Source: CAYMTN01 sp964393335 (GTDB lineage Bacteria; Chloroflexota; Anaerolineae; Aggregatilineales; Aggregatilineaceae). From it: a DNA stretch of 23,081 nt. Position numbers and translations under genes: made by a program. The stretch is from positions 1 to 23,081 of the forward strand of contig CAYMTN010000064.1 of the NCBI GenBank assembly GCA_964393335.1, in the 5' to 3' direction. Positions 7,345 through 14,217 of this stretch are shown in pieces. Numbering within the stretch: position 1 is the first letter of the stretch; every line of letters starts with the position of its first letter. A model generated the notes under the pieces. That model saw only the letters and a list, made by a program, of their open reading frames with translations. It made no database searches and had not been told where the DNA came from.

Positions 7345-8939
7345 GGCGTAAATGTCACCGGGACCAGGCGGTCGGCGTCGGTATCCAGCACGTACGCCGA
7401 CCCGTCCATCATTTCGATCAAGGCGGCGCTGCCGGTCGCAAAAGGCCGCACGCGAACCGGCGCGATACCCGTCGTGGCGACCTGACTGGCAAGTTCCGTC
7501 CAGTCGCCGGTGCGGGCGCTCTGGACCACGAACTCGCCGCGAATCGTCGCCCACAAAAACTGCTTTTCACCCGTGATCAGGTCCACCGACAGCCGGTTCG
7601 CACGCGGCATCAGGTCCGGCAGGAAAACCGGCGTCGTGAAGGTGCGGTCGCTGACGTTGAAGAGCATGACCTCACCGTACCCGGCGTTAAATACCATGAC
7701 GTGCGTGCCGCTCGCGTTCCAGGGCAGGCCGAGCGGCTGCTGCTCGACGGAGACATACACAGCGCCGCCGGGCAGCCAGATTTCCTGGCGATCCGTGCCA
7801 TCGGCGCGCAGCGTGTAGAGGTGAGCAAGCTGCCGCCCGTCGTCTCCGGTTACCAGCCGGAAAAAGTTCAACCCCTCGCCGCCGTTGGTCCACCCGACGT
7901 GCCGCCCGTCCCCCAAAATGTACAACTGGCCGGTGGCCGTATTCCACACGTAGATGTGGAAGCGATAACACGCCTGGCTGCTGCACTGGTCGCGGTAGGC
8001 GGCGACGAAGGCGATGTATTTACCCTGCGGCGACCAGACTACTTCGGACAGATACACGTTCCAGCTATCCGGCTCGGTGGGCATGTAGCGATCTTCTGAC
8101 GCAGGCACCGATCCGTGCTGCGGAAAGGGAAACAGGATCATTTCGCTGCCGTCCGCGCCCAACAGGCTGACCGTGCTGATCCCGACGCGCTCCGGCACGA
8201 CCGTATCACAGCGCGGCAGCAGCAGGTGAAAATGCCGCACCAGCACGATCGGCGAGCCGTCCGGCGCGGGATAAGTGTCGTAGTCCAGCGGCGGCAGCGG
8301 GAGTTGCAGCGCGTCTTCCAGCGTGATGTTCTCGAACGGCGTGCCGGTCAGGCGTTCCGGGCACAACTCGCGCACCGAGGCGAGTCCCTGTCCCAGGTAT
8401 GTGATCTCGACCTCCTGCCATGCCTGCTGCGGCGTGGTTATTTGGGGGGCGATGGTGATCGTGTTTTGCAGCGAGGCCGATCCATCCGGCGTGGCGAAGC
8501 TGTGCACGAGCGAATCGCCGCCGGTCGACTCGTCATGCTGCCGTCGGAAGACGTGCAGCCCGACGATGGTCGGCTCCATGAAATAGTCGGCGCTGTCGCC
8601 TTCAGCCGCCCACCCGCTCGTCCCGTTGGGCAGCGTGACCGGCCACCACACGTACCCGAAATTGCAGCGGTAATCCCCCGTGACGCTGGTGACCGTTCCA
8701 TACGCCATTTGCCCGACTTCGACCGCCCCGGCAGCGCCGGTCGCCGGGTTGTTTTTGACGCTGATGCCATACGGCGACGTGACCCGCGCCGCGCCGCCCG
8801 GCGTCAGGCGGGGCGTCACCAGCCCATCACACGGACTCTGCGCCCGCGCAGGCGCGTGATCGACCGGCAGCGCGGACACGATCACCAGCAGGGCGAACAA
8901 ACCGGTCACAACGAGGCGGCGGATACGAACGTCACACAT
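7341..8939 (-). CDS. Exported SH3-like / beta-propeller protein
   Basis: This 532-residue protein has a signal peptide (about 1-34, ending ARAQ). An SH3-like segment follows (about 40-120: ARVTSPYGISVKNNPATG, then YGTVTSVTGDY, YVWWPVTLPNG and GWAAEG). The C-terminal 280 residues resemble TolB/WD40-type propeller blades (VVWSPQGKYIAFVAAYRD, FHIYVWNTATGQLYIL, LPWNASGTHVMVFN). It is probably secreted or surface-bound and involved in binding rather than catalysis; the ligand is unknown. The ATG at 8939 has GGAGGT about 9 bp upstream. A possible -10 (TATGAT, 8984-8989) and a palindrome (9005-9020) lie ahead of it. The downstream kinase gene overlaps its stop by 4 bp. Confidence 0.82.
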   Translation of the reverse strand: MCDVRIRRLVVTGLFALLVIVSALPVDHAPARAQSPCDGLVTPRLTPGGAARVTSPYGISVKNNPATGAAGAVEVGQMAYGTVTSVTGDYRCNFGYVWWPVTLPNGTSGWAAEGDSADYFMEPTIVGLHVFRRQHDESTGGDSLVHSFATPDGSASLQNTITIAPQITTPQQAWQEVEITYLGQGLASVRELCPERLTGTPFENITLEDALQLPLPPLDYDTYPAPDGSPIVLVRHFHLLLPRCDTVVPERVGISTVSLLGADGSEMILFPFPQHGSVPASEDRYMPTEPDSWNVYLSEVVWSPQGKYIAFVAAYRDQCSSQACYRFHIYVWNTATGQLYILGDGRHVGWTNGGEGLNFFRLVTGDDGRQLAHLYTLRADGTDRQEIWLPGGAVYVSVEQQPLGLPWNASGTHVMVFNAGYGEVMLFNVSDRTFTTPVFLPDLMPRANRLSVDLITGEKQFLWATIRGEFVVQSARTGDWTELASQVATTGIAPVRVRPFATGSAALIEMMDGSAYVLDTDADRLVPVTFTP

Positions 8940-9004
8940 GGCGGGTTACCTCCGGTCGGGTCAGATCGACGATCACCGGCCCGATCATAACACAGTCCCG
9001 CCAG

Positions 9005-9020
9005 GAATCACGGGTGATTC
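9005..9020. promoter_or_regulatory. Palindrome GAATCACGGGTGATTC, possible operator
   Basis: Perfect 7-bp inverted arms (GAATCAC / GTGATTC) with a 2-bp centre lie 66-81 bp upstream of the exported SH3/propeller gene. It would overlap the -35 position of a promoter whose -10 is TATGAT at 8984-8989 (minus strand). The size suits a dimeric repressor site; no regulator gene is adjacent. Confidence 0.4.
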
Positions 9021-9070
9021 GCACACGCCAGCCTGACGCGGCGGCGGCGAATCATTCACACGTCGCTCGA

Positions 9071-9238
9071 ACCACCGAGGGCACAGAGACGAGAGGCCGT
9101 TACTGATACTCGCCTTGAAAACTAAACTCGCGAGCACCGGCAGCAAGCCTCCGCCACATGATCAGTTTAGCAAGATATGTCAGGCTCAGTAAGGGGAGAA
9201 TTCAGCATGTCTCCGTGTTCGCCGTGTCCGCTGTGGTG
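9071..9238. repeat. Outer ACCAC-type inverted repeat with the MITE-like element nested inside
   Basis: The left arm (9071-9094, ACCACCGAGGGCACAGAGAC and following) and the right arm (9209-9238, ending GTCCGCTGTGGT) are imperfect inverted copies of an ACCACAGAGGACACAGAG-like repeat. The TTACTGA element (9100-9192) sits between them. This fills most of the 8940-9325 intergenic region; I see no gene in it. Confidence 0.45.
9100..9192. mobile_element. MITE-like element, copy 2 (uninterrupted, 93 bp)
   Basis: Begins TTACTGA and ends TCAGTAA. It matches copy 1 (5203-5379) across both halves with scattered differences, and at the point where copy 1 has its extra 85 bp this copy reads straight through (CAAGCCTCCGCCACATGATC). 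This gives the likely ancestral form. Non-coding. Confidence 0.68.
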
Positions 9239-9325
9239 ACATACGCTGGCTGATCGCCGCGCAGTGGCAGAACCGCCGCCGCGCGAGTATGCTATGCACA
9301 CTTTTCCCTGGACAAGGAGTCAGGT

Positions 9326-9766
9326 ATGCAGCAACCCTCCCGGCGGCTGGCGTGGGCTGCCCCCCTGCTGGTGATCGTCATGGCGAGTGCGGCGGCGCTG
9401 GCGTGCGGCGTCGACGTCAGCACGGCGCATTTCGAAAACCCGGCCACCTACACGGACCCCGGCGGCCAGAATCGAACGCGGTCCTTCAAGCCCGCCGATA
9501 CCGTGTACGTCATCGTGACGCTGAAGGACGTAGACGGCTCGATCCCGGTCAAAGCCGTGTGGCAGCAGGTCGTCGTCGAGACGGTCGAAGGCCGCGACGT
9601 GCAGCGCGAGGTGGAACTCTCGCAGCAGGAGCAAACGGTCACGAACGGGCCATTGGTTCTGGCTCATGCCCCGCCGGGTGGTGGCGCGTGGGAGAAATCC
9701 AGTTACAAAGTTATGCTCTATCTGGACGGAGATCAGCGCGCAACCGTCGATTTTCGAGTGAAATAA
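9326..9766 (+). CDS. Putative lipoprotein of unknown function
   Basis: This 146-residue protein has a positively charged start, a hydrophobic stretch (about 10-23) and a lipobox (AALAC) with Cys27 as the likely lipidated residue, so it is predicted to be anchored outside the cytoplasmic membrane. The mature part looks beta-rich, in an immunoglobulin-like pattern (DTVYVIVTLKDV, VWQQVVVETV, YKVMLYLDGDQRATVDFRV). No family is recognised. The start has AAGGAG about 9 bp upstream. The next gene begins 46 bp downstream on the same strand, so they may be co-expressed. A TATGCT at 9288-9293 could be a -10, without a good -35. Confidence 0.75.
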   Translation: MQQPSRRLAWAAPLLVIVMASAAALACGVDVSTAHFENPATYTDPGGQNRTRSFKPADTVYVIVTLKDVDGSIPVKAVWQQVVVETVEGRDVQREVELSQQEQTVTNGPLVLAHAPPGGGAWEKSSYKVMLYLDGDQRATVDFRVK

Positions 9767-9812
9767 CGCTGTACGACCCTATCGCCGGCCAAGTGATCTG
9801 GAGGTAAAACCG

Positions 9813-11057
9813 ATGAGATGCCGCACTATCGTGGTCGTGATACTCATGGTGGTCATGCTGGCCTCGTCAGGCAGCGGGATCACGTCCCATGTGGCAGCGG
9901 ACGAGGCGGTTTCCGCGCCGCTGCTGCGCCTGCTGGGCACGGTGCCCGATACGCCCGGTACGCGCGAGTTGGTGCAGTTTGGCGACGTGGCAGCCTGGCA
10001 TACGGCGTGGAACGTGCCGCGTATGCCCAACTGGGCGCTGTTGGAACTGCTGCCGCGCGATCCGCACGCCTATTGGATGCTGACCATGCCCCGGCAGACC
10101 GCGCCGCCGTCCGCGTTAGGGCTGGAGTCGCTGCGTCTGAACGACCAGCAGGCGTTTTACGGCTTTGATTTTTTTGACATCGACCGCTTCATCGGCGCGG
10201 GGCGTCCCCCGGACGAGCTGACGGTAGCCGAACAACGCGCCGATCCCGCGCAGGTTGGCGCGACGCTCACCGCCTCCGGTTACGAGGCGCAAGACCTCGC
10301 CAGCGGCTGGACGCTGTACAGCATCCTGGACGATTACGCGTTCGCGCTGAGGTCCGATCTCGGCCTGCCGCACGTTGGCGTGACGGGCATGCGCAACCGC
10401 ATCGCGTTACACGATAACCAGATGATCATCGCACGGGCGACGCCGGTCGTCACTGCCGCGCTGGATGCCATAAACGGCGACGCCCCATCGCTGGCCGCCG
10501 ATCCCGCCTTTGCAGCGGCAGCGCAGGCGCTGGACGATCCGTCGCTGGCGGATACCGGCCCGCTGGTCGGCGCCTTTTTGATGCAGGGACCGGTCATGGC
10601 GGATCCGGCGCTGCTTATCCTGGGTCCGGCGGCCACCAACGAGCAGATCGACGCCCTGCGCGCGCAGTTAGGGGACGCGTACGGCCCCGGTACGCTGCCG
10701 GTCTACGGCGTGGCGGCCTTTTTCACGTCGCACACGCCCGGCGCGACCTACCTGACTCTGGCGCTGGTCTTCCCGCCGGGCGCTGACGCCCAGGCCGCCG
10801 CCGGGGTGCTGGCCGAACGTTTGCAGACGTATGTCAGCGTCCAGACGCAAGCGCCGCTCACTGATCGCTGGACGTTCGACCGGTCCGCAGGCGTCACGGC
10901 CAACGGGCTGCCGGTCGCGCTGGTGACGATGCGCGTCGATGATCCGCCGCCTGCGCCTGAGGACAGCACCCTGGCGAACGCGTCGGTGTGGGCCTGGAGC
11001 AACATGATCTACAGCCGCGATTACGGATTCCTGGGCGTGGGTGAACCGGCACCGTAG
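9813..11057 (+). CDS. Exported protein of unknown function
   Basis: This 414-residue protein has a signal peptide (about 1-29, ending HVAA). The mature part is rich in Ala, Asp and Pro. It contains the stretch YGFDFFDIDRFIGAGRPPDE, later VGAFLMQGPV, and TLALVFPPGADAQAAAG, suggesting a mixed alpha/beta fold of two similar halves; this is a reading of pattern only. I do not recognise the family. The start is supported by TGGAGG about 8 bp upstream and it follows the lipoprotein gene by 46 bp, so the two may act together at the cell surface. Confidence 0.78.
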   Translation: MRCRTIVVVILMVVMLASSGSGITSHVAADEAVSAPLLRLLGTVPDTPGTRELVQFGDVAAWHTAWNVPRMPNWALLELLPRDPHAYWMLTMPRQTAPPSALGLESLRLNDQQAFYGFDFFDIDRFIGAGRPPDELTVAEQRADPAQVGATLTASGYEAQDLASGWTLYSILDDYAFALRSDLGLPHVGVTGMRNRIALHDNQMIIARATPVVTAALDAINGDAPSLAADPAFAAAAQALDDPSLADTGPLVGAFLMQGPVMADPALLILGPAATNEQIDALRAQLGDAYGPGTLPVYGVAAFFTSHTPGATYLTLALVFPPGADAQAAAGVLAERLQTYVSVQTQAPLTDRWTFDRSAGVTANGLPVALVTMRVDDPPPAPEDSTLANASVWAWSNMIYSRDYGFLGVGEPAP

Positions 11058-11156
11058 GCGTGTGAGCCACCGGTGGGCGGCGGCAGGATGTGGTCGAGGC
11101 GCACCTGCACGACGCCGGTGATCATGACTGACTTTTTTTCGAAAGGTTACCTGATT

Positions 11157-12188
11157 ATGAAAGCAGTCCTTTTATACGAACACGGCCCCGCCGAAAACTT
11201 AATAGTTGTGACCGACCAGCCGGTGCCCGAACCCGCTTCCGGTGAGGTGCGCGTGCGCGTGCGCGCCGCCGCGCTGAACTACCTGGACGTATGGGTGCGC
11301 AACGGCTGGCCCGGCATCCGGCTGAAATACCCGCACATCCCCGGCGCGGACGCATCCGGCACCGTTGACGCAGTGGGTGACGCCGTCGCGGGCTGGCAGG
11401 TCGGGGACCGCGTGGCGATTGACCCGACGATTGAATGGGGCGTGGACCTGGTCCGCGAGAGTCCCAGCCAAAAACCGGCGCGTTTTGCGCTGTTGGGGGA
11501 ACACGTCAGCGGCACCTACGCCGAGCTGATCACGGTTCCGGCGCGTAACCTGCTGGCCCTGCCGGACCACGTGACGTATGCCGAAGCGGCGGCGGCCTCG
11601 CTGGTGTTTGTCACGGCGTGGCACAGCCTCATCACGCGCGGCAACCTGCGCCCCGGCGAATCGGTGTTGATCGTCGGCGCGGGCGGCGGCGTGAATACGG
11701 CTGCGATCCAGATCGCCAAGCTGGCGGGCTGCGTCGTGTACGTGGTTGGCAGCACGCCGGACAAGCTGGACAGGGCCAAAGCCCTGGGCGCGGATGCCGG
11801 GGTGCTGCGCGATATCGACGGCGGCTGGTCGCGCGCGGTGTACCAGCTTACCGCCAAACGCGGCGCTGACGTGGTGGTCGATAACGTCGGCGCGGCGACG
11901 TTTGGCGACAGCATGCGCGCGGCGGCACGCAGCGGACGCATCCTGACGGTGGGCAACACCAGCGGCCCGACTTTCGAGATCGACAATCGCCTGATTTTCA
12001 GCAAACACCTGAGCATCGTCGGCAGCACGATGGGTCCGCACGCGGATTACATCACCGCCATGCAGCAGTTGTTCAAGGGCAAACTGAAAGCCGTGATCGA
12101 CCGGACGTTTCCGCTCGATCAGGTGCAAGACGCGCACCGCGCGCTGGAGTCAGGCGATCACTTTGGCAAGATCGTGTTGGACGTCTAA
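11157..12188 (+). CDS. Zinc-less MDR family oxidoreductase (quinone oxidoreductase-like)
   Basis: This 343-residue medium-chain dehydrogenase/reductase has a GroES-like N-domain and a Rossmann domain with VGAGGGVNTAAIQIAKLAG (173-191) for NAD(P)H. GADASGTV (63-70) replaces the usual GHE zinc-site motif. The lobe that normally has four structural-zinc cysteines (about 88-120) has none, so catalysis should be zinc-independent, as in quinone or enoyl reductases. The substrate is unknown. An in-frame start at 11073 exists, but the ATG at 11157 matches the family start (MKAVLLYEHGPAE) and has AAAGG about 10 bp upstream. It ends in a strong terminator (12218-12244). Confidence 0.9.
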   Translation: MKAVLLYEHGPAENLIVVTDQPVPEPASGEVRVRVRAAALNYLDVWVRNGWPGIRLKYPHIPGADASGTVDAVGDAVAGWQVGDRVAIDPTIEWGVDLVRESPSQKPARFALLGEHVSGTYAELITVPARNLLALPDHVTYAEAAAASLVFVTAWHSLITRGNLRPGESVLIVGAGGGVNTAAIQIAKLAGCVVYVVGSTPDKLDRAKALGADAGVLRDIDGGWSRAVYQLTAKRGADVVVDNVGAATFGDSMRAAARSGRILTVGNTSGPTFEIDNRLIFSKHLSIVGSTMGPHADYITAMQQLFKGKLKAVIDRTFPLDQVQDAHRALESGDHFGKIVLDV

Positions 12189-12217
12189 CAGCGCGTGGCC
12201 TGCCAGACAGCCCGACC

Positions 12218-12244
12218 GCCCCGGCCCGCCCGCCGGGGCGTTTT
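12218..12244 (+). terminator. Intrinsic terminator after the MDR oxidoreductase
   Basis: Stem CGCCCCGGC (12218-12226) / GCCGGGGCG (12232-12240) with a 5-nt loop, followed by TTTT. Located 30 bp after the stop codon. Confidence 0.85.
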
Positions 12245-12380
12245 GATTCCGCGCACGATGCCCCACAGCCGCCGATCCCATCGTCTTCATCCGCCCTCAC
12301 GGATTCCTTTGTGAAATGATACACAGCACTCATGATACAATACAGTAATGGGTCAATTAGGTGATTTGAGGAGGAACCTC

Positions 12381-13088
12381 ATGAGGCTACGGGGCTGGAC
12401 TCGGTTTGTGATCCTGGCGCTGGTCGTGGCGAGCGCTTTCGGACCGGCGGGGCAGGTCGGGACGTCACACGCTGTCAGTTACGACGGCGACATGTTCATC
12501 GACTGTCAGGGATTCGTGGCGAACAACGCGTCGGCCTGGCTGGACCGGGATAACACCGGCATCCAGGAGGAACACTTTTTTTTGATCGCGTGGGATGGCG
12601 CGGGCACTGTCATTTTTTACCAGGACAGCCAAGCCAACCTGGGCGAACGAGTCAATGGGATTGGCGTCGCATCCTGGACCACGCCGCCCCAGTACAATCC
12701 GATCACGTTCCAGGCGATCAGCGCAGCAGGTAACGAGCTGCCCGAAGAGGTTGGCTTCGAAGCGACGGGCGTTTGTGAGGGACTGCCCTATTCCGAGACA
12801 CCGGTCGCGGTGCCGGGCTGTGACGTGCTGATGGACATCCCGGCAGCGGCAGTCGGTGGCGCATTTGTGGCGGACGCACTGATCTATTACGCGCCGGGTA
12901 TGCTGGTCGATCCACAGATGACGATCCAGGCGGGCAACACGGCCTGGGTGCTGGGCGTCGATGCGAGCGGCGCGTACTACAAGATCGTGTGGGGCTGCCA
13001 GTACCTGTGGGTGCCGGTCAGCACGATGGGTCCCAACTTCGACAAGGTATGGAACGGCACGCCGCTGCCAACCGGCGTTGTGAGCTAA
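12381..13088 (+). CDS. Exported SH3-like domain protein, paralogue 1
   Basis: This 235-residue protein has a signal peptide (about 1-31). The variable N-terminal half (VSYDGDMFIDCQGFVANNAS onward) looks beta-rich. The C-terminal ~89 residues (from CDVLMDIP) form an SH3-like unit with VADALIYYAPG, AWVLGVDASGAYYKIVW and LWVPVSTMGPNFD. This C-terminal unit is 72 of 89 identical to the paralogue at 13458-14156, and the last 30 residues are identical. The ATG at 12381 was preferred to 12348 because it has GAGGAGG about 6 bp upstream and begins the signal peptide. Likely a secreted or wall-associated binding protein; ligand unknown. It ends in its own terminator. Confidence 0.8.
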   Translation: MRLRGWTRFVILALVVASAFGPAGQVGTSHAVSYDGDMFIDCQGFVANNASAWLDRDNTGIQEEHFFLIAWDGAGTVIFYQDSQANLGERVNGIGVASWTTPPQYNPITFQAISAAGNELPEEVGFEATGVCEGLPYSETPVAVPGCDVLMDIPAAAVGGAFVADALIYYAPGMLVDPQMTIQAGNTAWVLGVDASGAYYKIVWGCQYLWVPVSTMGPNFDKVWNGTPLPTGVVS

Positions 13089-13118
13089 GACGCGCTCCAG
13101 CGCACATGACGGCCCCGG
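12971..13118 (+). repeat. 148-bp 3' duplication, copy 1
   Basis: This segment runs from the GAYYKIVW codons through the stop and into the terminator stem. It matches 14039-14186 with only four differences in 148 bp, although the upstream halves of the two genes are divergent. It indicates recent duplication or gene conversion limited to the 3' end. Confidence 0.85.
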
Positions 13119-13136
13119 CCCACCCGCCGGGGCTTT
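13112..13136 (+). terminator. Intrinsic terminator after SH3-like paralogue 1
   Basis: Stem GCCCCGGC (13112-13119) / GCCGGGGC (13126-13133) followed by TTT. The T-tract is short (TTTCT). The left side of the stem is within the duplicated segment. Confidence 0.7.
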
Positions 13137-13166
13137 CTACTGGATGCCGGGTGTGCACGCCGCGGC

Positions 13167-13232
13167 CTGTTGGAACAGGTCCGCGAGGCACACCGCGCGC
13201 TCGAAACCGGCGCTCGCGTTACTACGATCATG
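13167..13232 (+). pseudogene. Possible remnant of an MDR oxidoreductase 3' end
   Basis: In one frame these 66 bases read LLEQVREAHRALETGARV and onward, resembling the C-terminus of the MDR oxidoreductase at 11157-12188 (LDQVQDAHRALESGDHFGKI): 11 of 21 aligned residues match, including QV and AHRALE, and the frame is not connected to any start. It lies between the two SH3-like paralogues just as the intact oxidoreductase lies before the first one. This fits an old duplication of a two-gene unit whose oxidoreductase copy decayed. The match is short, so chance or a fragment from another MDR gene remains possible. Confidence 0.42.
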
Positions 13233-13384
13233 TGTCCGGGACAATCCGCGTTGCATACCTGTTAGGTCCATTCGGGCATCGGATGCGCCGGGTCACGGCC
13301 AATGACACAGGTCGTTTACGAGTTAGTGCGCATTTTTTACATGTTTTGAATAGATTTCCGGGCGAAAGTTTGATATTAATTAAT

Positions 13385-13436
13385 GCATCAATTGATGCGA
13401 TTGGGGACACATAACTGCATTGGGGACCGCCCCAAT
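13385..13436. promoter_or_regulatory. Palindrome and ATTGGGGAC repeats upstream of SH3-like paralogue 2
   Basis: GCATCAATTGATGC (13385-13398) is a perfect 14-bp palindrome. It is followed by two copies of ATTGGGGAC (13400-13408 and 13419-13427). The second forms a hairpin, ATTGGGG/CCCCAAT (13419-13425 / 13430-13436), just ahead of the ribosome site. The surrounding 13310-13450 is much more AT-rich than the rest of the window. This may be an operator plus leader hairpin, or the trace of a REP-type repeat. The remainder of 13089-13457 holds the terminator and the oxidoreductase remnant. Confidence 0.45.
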
Positions 13437-13457
13437 TCATGAGAAGGAGAGGGAGAT

Positions 13458-14156
13458 ATGTTGCGCTTGAGATTTCTGATTTCAGTATTACTCTTGACAT
13501 TGGTATTGGCCGGGGCGCTGCCGGCAGTGGCTCCTGTGAATGCCCAATTGTCAAATCCGCATTTTATTTCGGCAAGTTCATCGTGCACGCAAGGTTTTTT
13601 CAGTTTTGTGAACCCTGGCCGGGAGGAACGAGGCAATCCAGTTGGTCGCTATGGGGCGTCTTTGCAGCAACAAGGGATAAATGTCCGGGTGGATGCCTGG
13701 GATTCGATGGGCACTTTTCTCGGTTCAAAGAGTTTCATAGTAGACATGTATGTCGAACAGACGTATTCCGGCACCATCGATTACCTTGCCGAGCCGGTAG
13801 ATACCGTCACGTTTGAACTGTATTACAACTGGGAAGGCTATTACCTCGAGGACGTGATCACGGCTCCGGCGATCTGCGGTCTGGGCTGCGACATGTTGAT
13901 CGCGATCCCCTCGACGGCGGTTGTTGGCGCGTTTGTGGCGGACGCCGAAGTCTATTGGGCACCGGGCAAGCTGGTCGAGCCGGACACCACGATCACGGCG
14001 GGCAATACGGCCTGGGTGCTCGGCGTCGATGAGACGGGCGCGTACTACAAGATCGTGTGGGTATGCCAGTACCTGTGGGTGCCGGTCAGCACGATGGGTC
14101 CCAACTTCGACAAAGTGTGGAACGGCACGCCGCTGCCAACCGGCGTTGTGAGCTAA
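13458..14156 (+). CDS. Exported SH3-like domain protein, paralogue 2
   Basis: This 232-residue protein has a strong signal peptide (about 1-30, ending PVNAQ). The N-terminal half (FISASSSCTQGFFSFVNPG onward) is unrelated by eye to that of paralogue 1, though both look beta-rich. The C-terminal unit from CDMLIAIP is the same SH3-like domain, with an identical final 30 residues. The first ~250 bp of the gene are noticeably less GC-rich than its 3' end and its neighbours, consistent with a chimeric origin. The start is supported by an extended purine-rich ribosome site (GAGAAGGAGAGGGAG). It converges on carB with 61 bp between stops, sharing a terminator region. Confidence 0.8.
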   Translation: MLRLRFLISVLLLTLVLAGALPAVAPVNAQLSNPHFISASSSCTQGFFSFVNPGREERGNPVGRYGASLQQQGINVRVDAWDSMGTFLGSKSFIVDMYVEQTYSGTIDYLAEPVDTVTFELYYNWEGYYLEDVITAPAICGLGCDMLIAIPSTAVVGAFVADAEVYWAPGKLVEPDTTITAGNTAWVLGVDETGAYYKIVWVCQYLWVPVSTMGPNFDKVWNGTPLPTGVVS

Positions 14157-14186
14157 GACGCGCTCCAGCGCACATGACGGCCCCGG
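14039..14186 (+). repeat. 148-bp 3' duplication, copy 2
   Basis: Near-identical partner of 12971-13118 (four differences). After the shared GCCCCGG, the loops and right arms of the two terminators diverge. Confidence 0.85.
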
Positions 14187-14207
14187 TTCACATGCCGGGG
14201 CTTTTTT
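14180..14207 (+). terminator. Intrinsic terminator after SH3-like paralogue 2
   Basis: Stem GCCCCGG (14180-14186) / CCGGGGC (14195-14201) followed by TTTTTT. It lies between the convergent SH3-like gene and carB. The T-tract serves the plus-strand transcript. Confidence 0.85.
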
Positions 14208-14217
14208 GTGTCGGCGC

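Noticed and set aside
11061..11156. Terminator or operator at GCCACCGGTGGGC before the MDR oxidoreductase
   Set aside because: Only a 10-bp GC palindrome with no T-tract and no promoter context; expected by chance at this GC content.
11199..12137. 312-codon minus-strand frame opposite the MDR oxidoreductase
   Set aside because: Shadow of a well-supported gene; no start signal.
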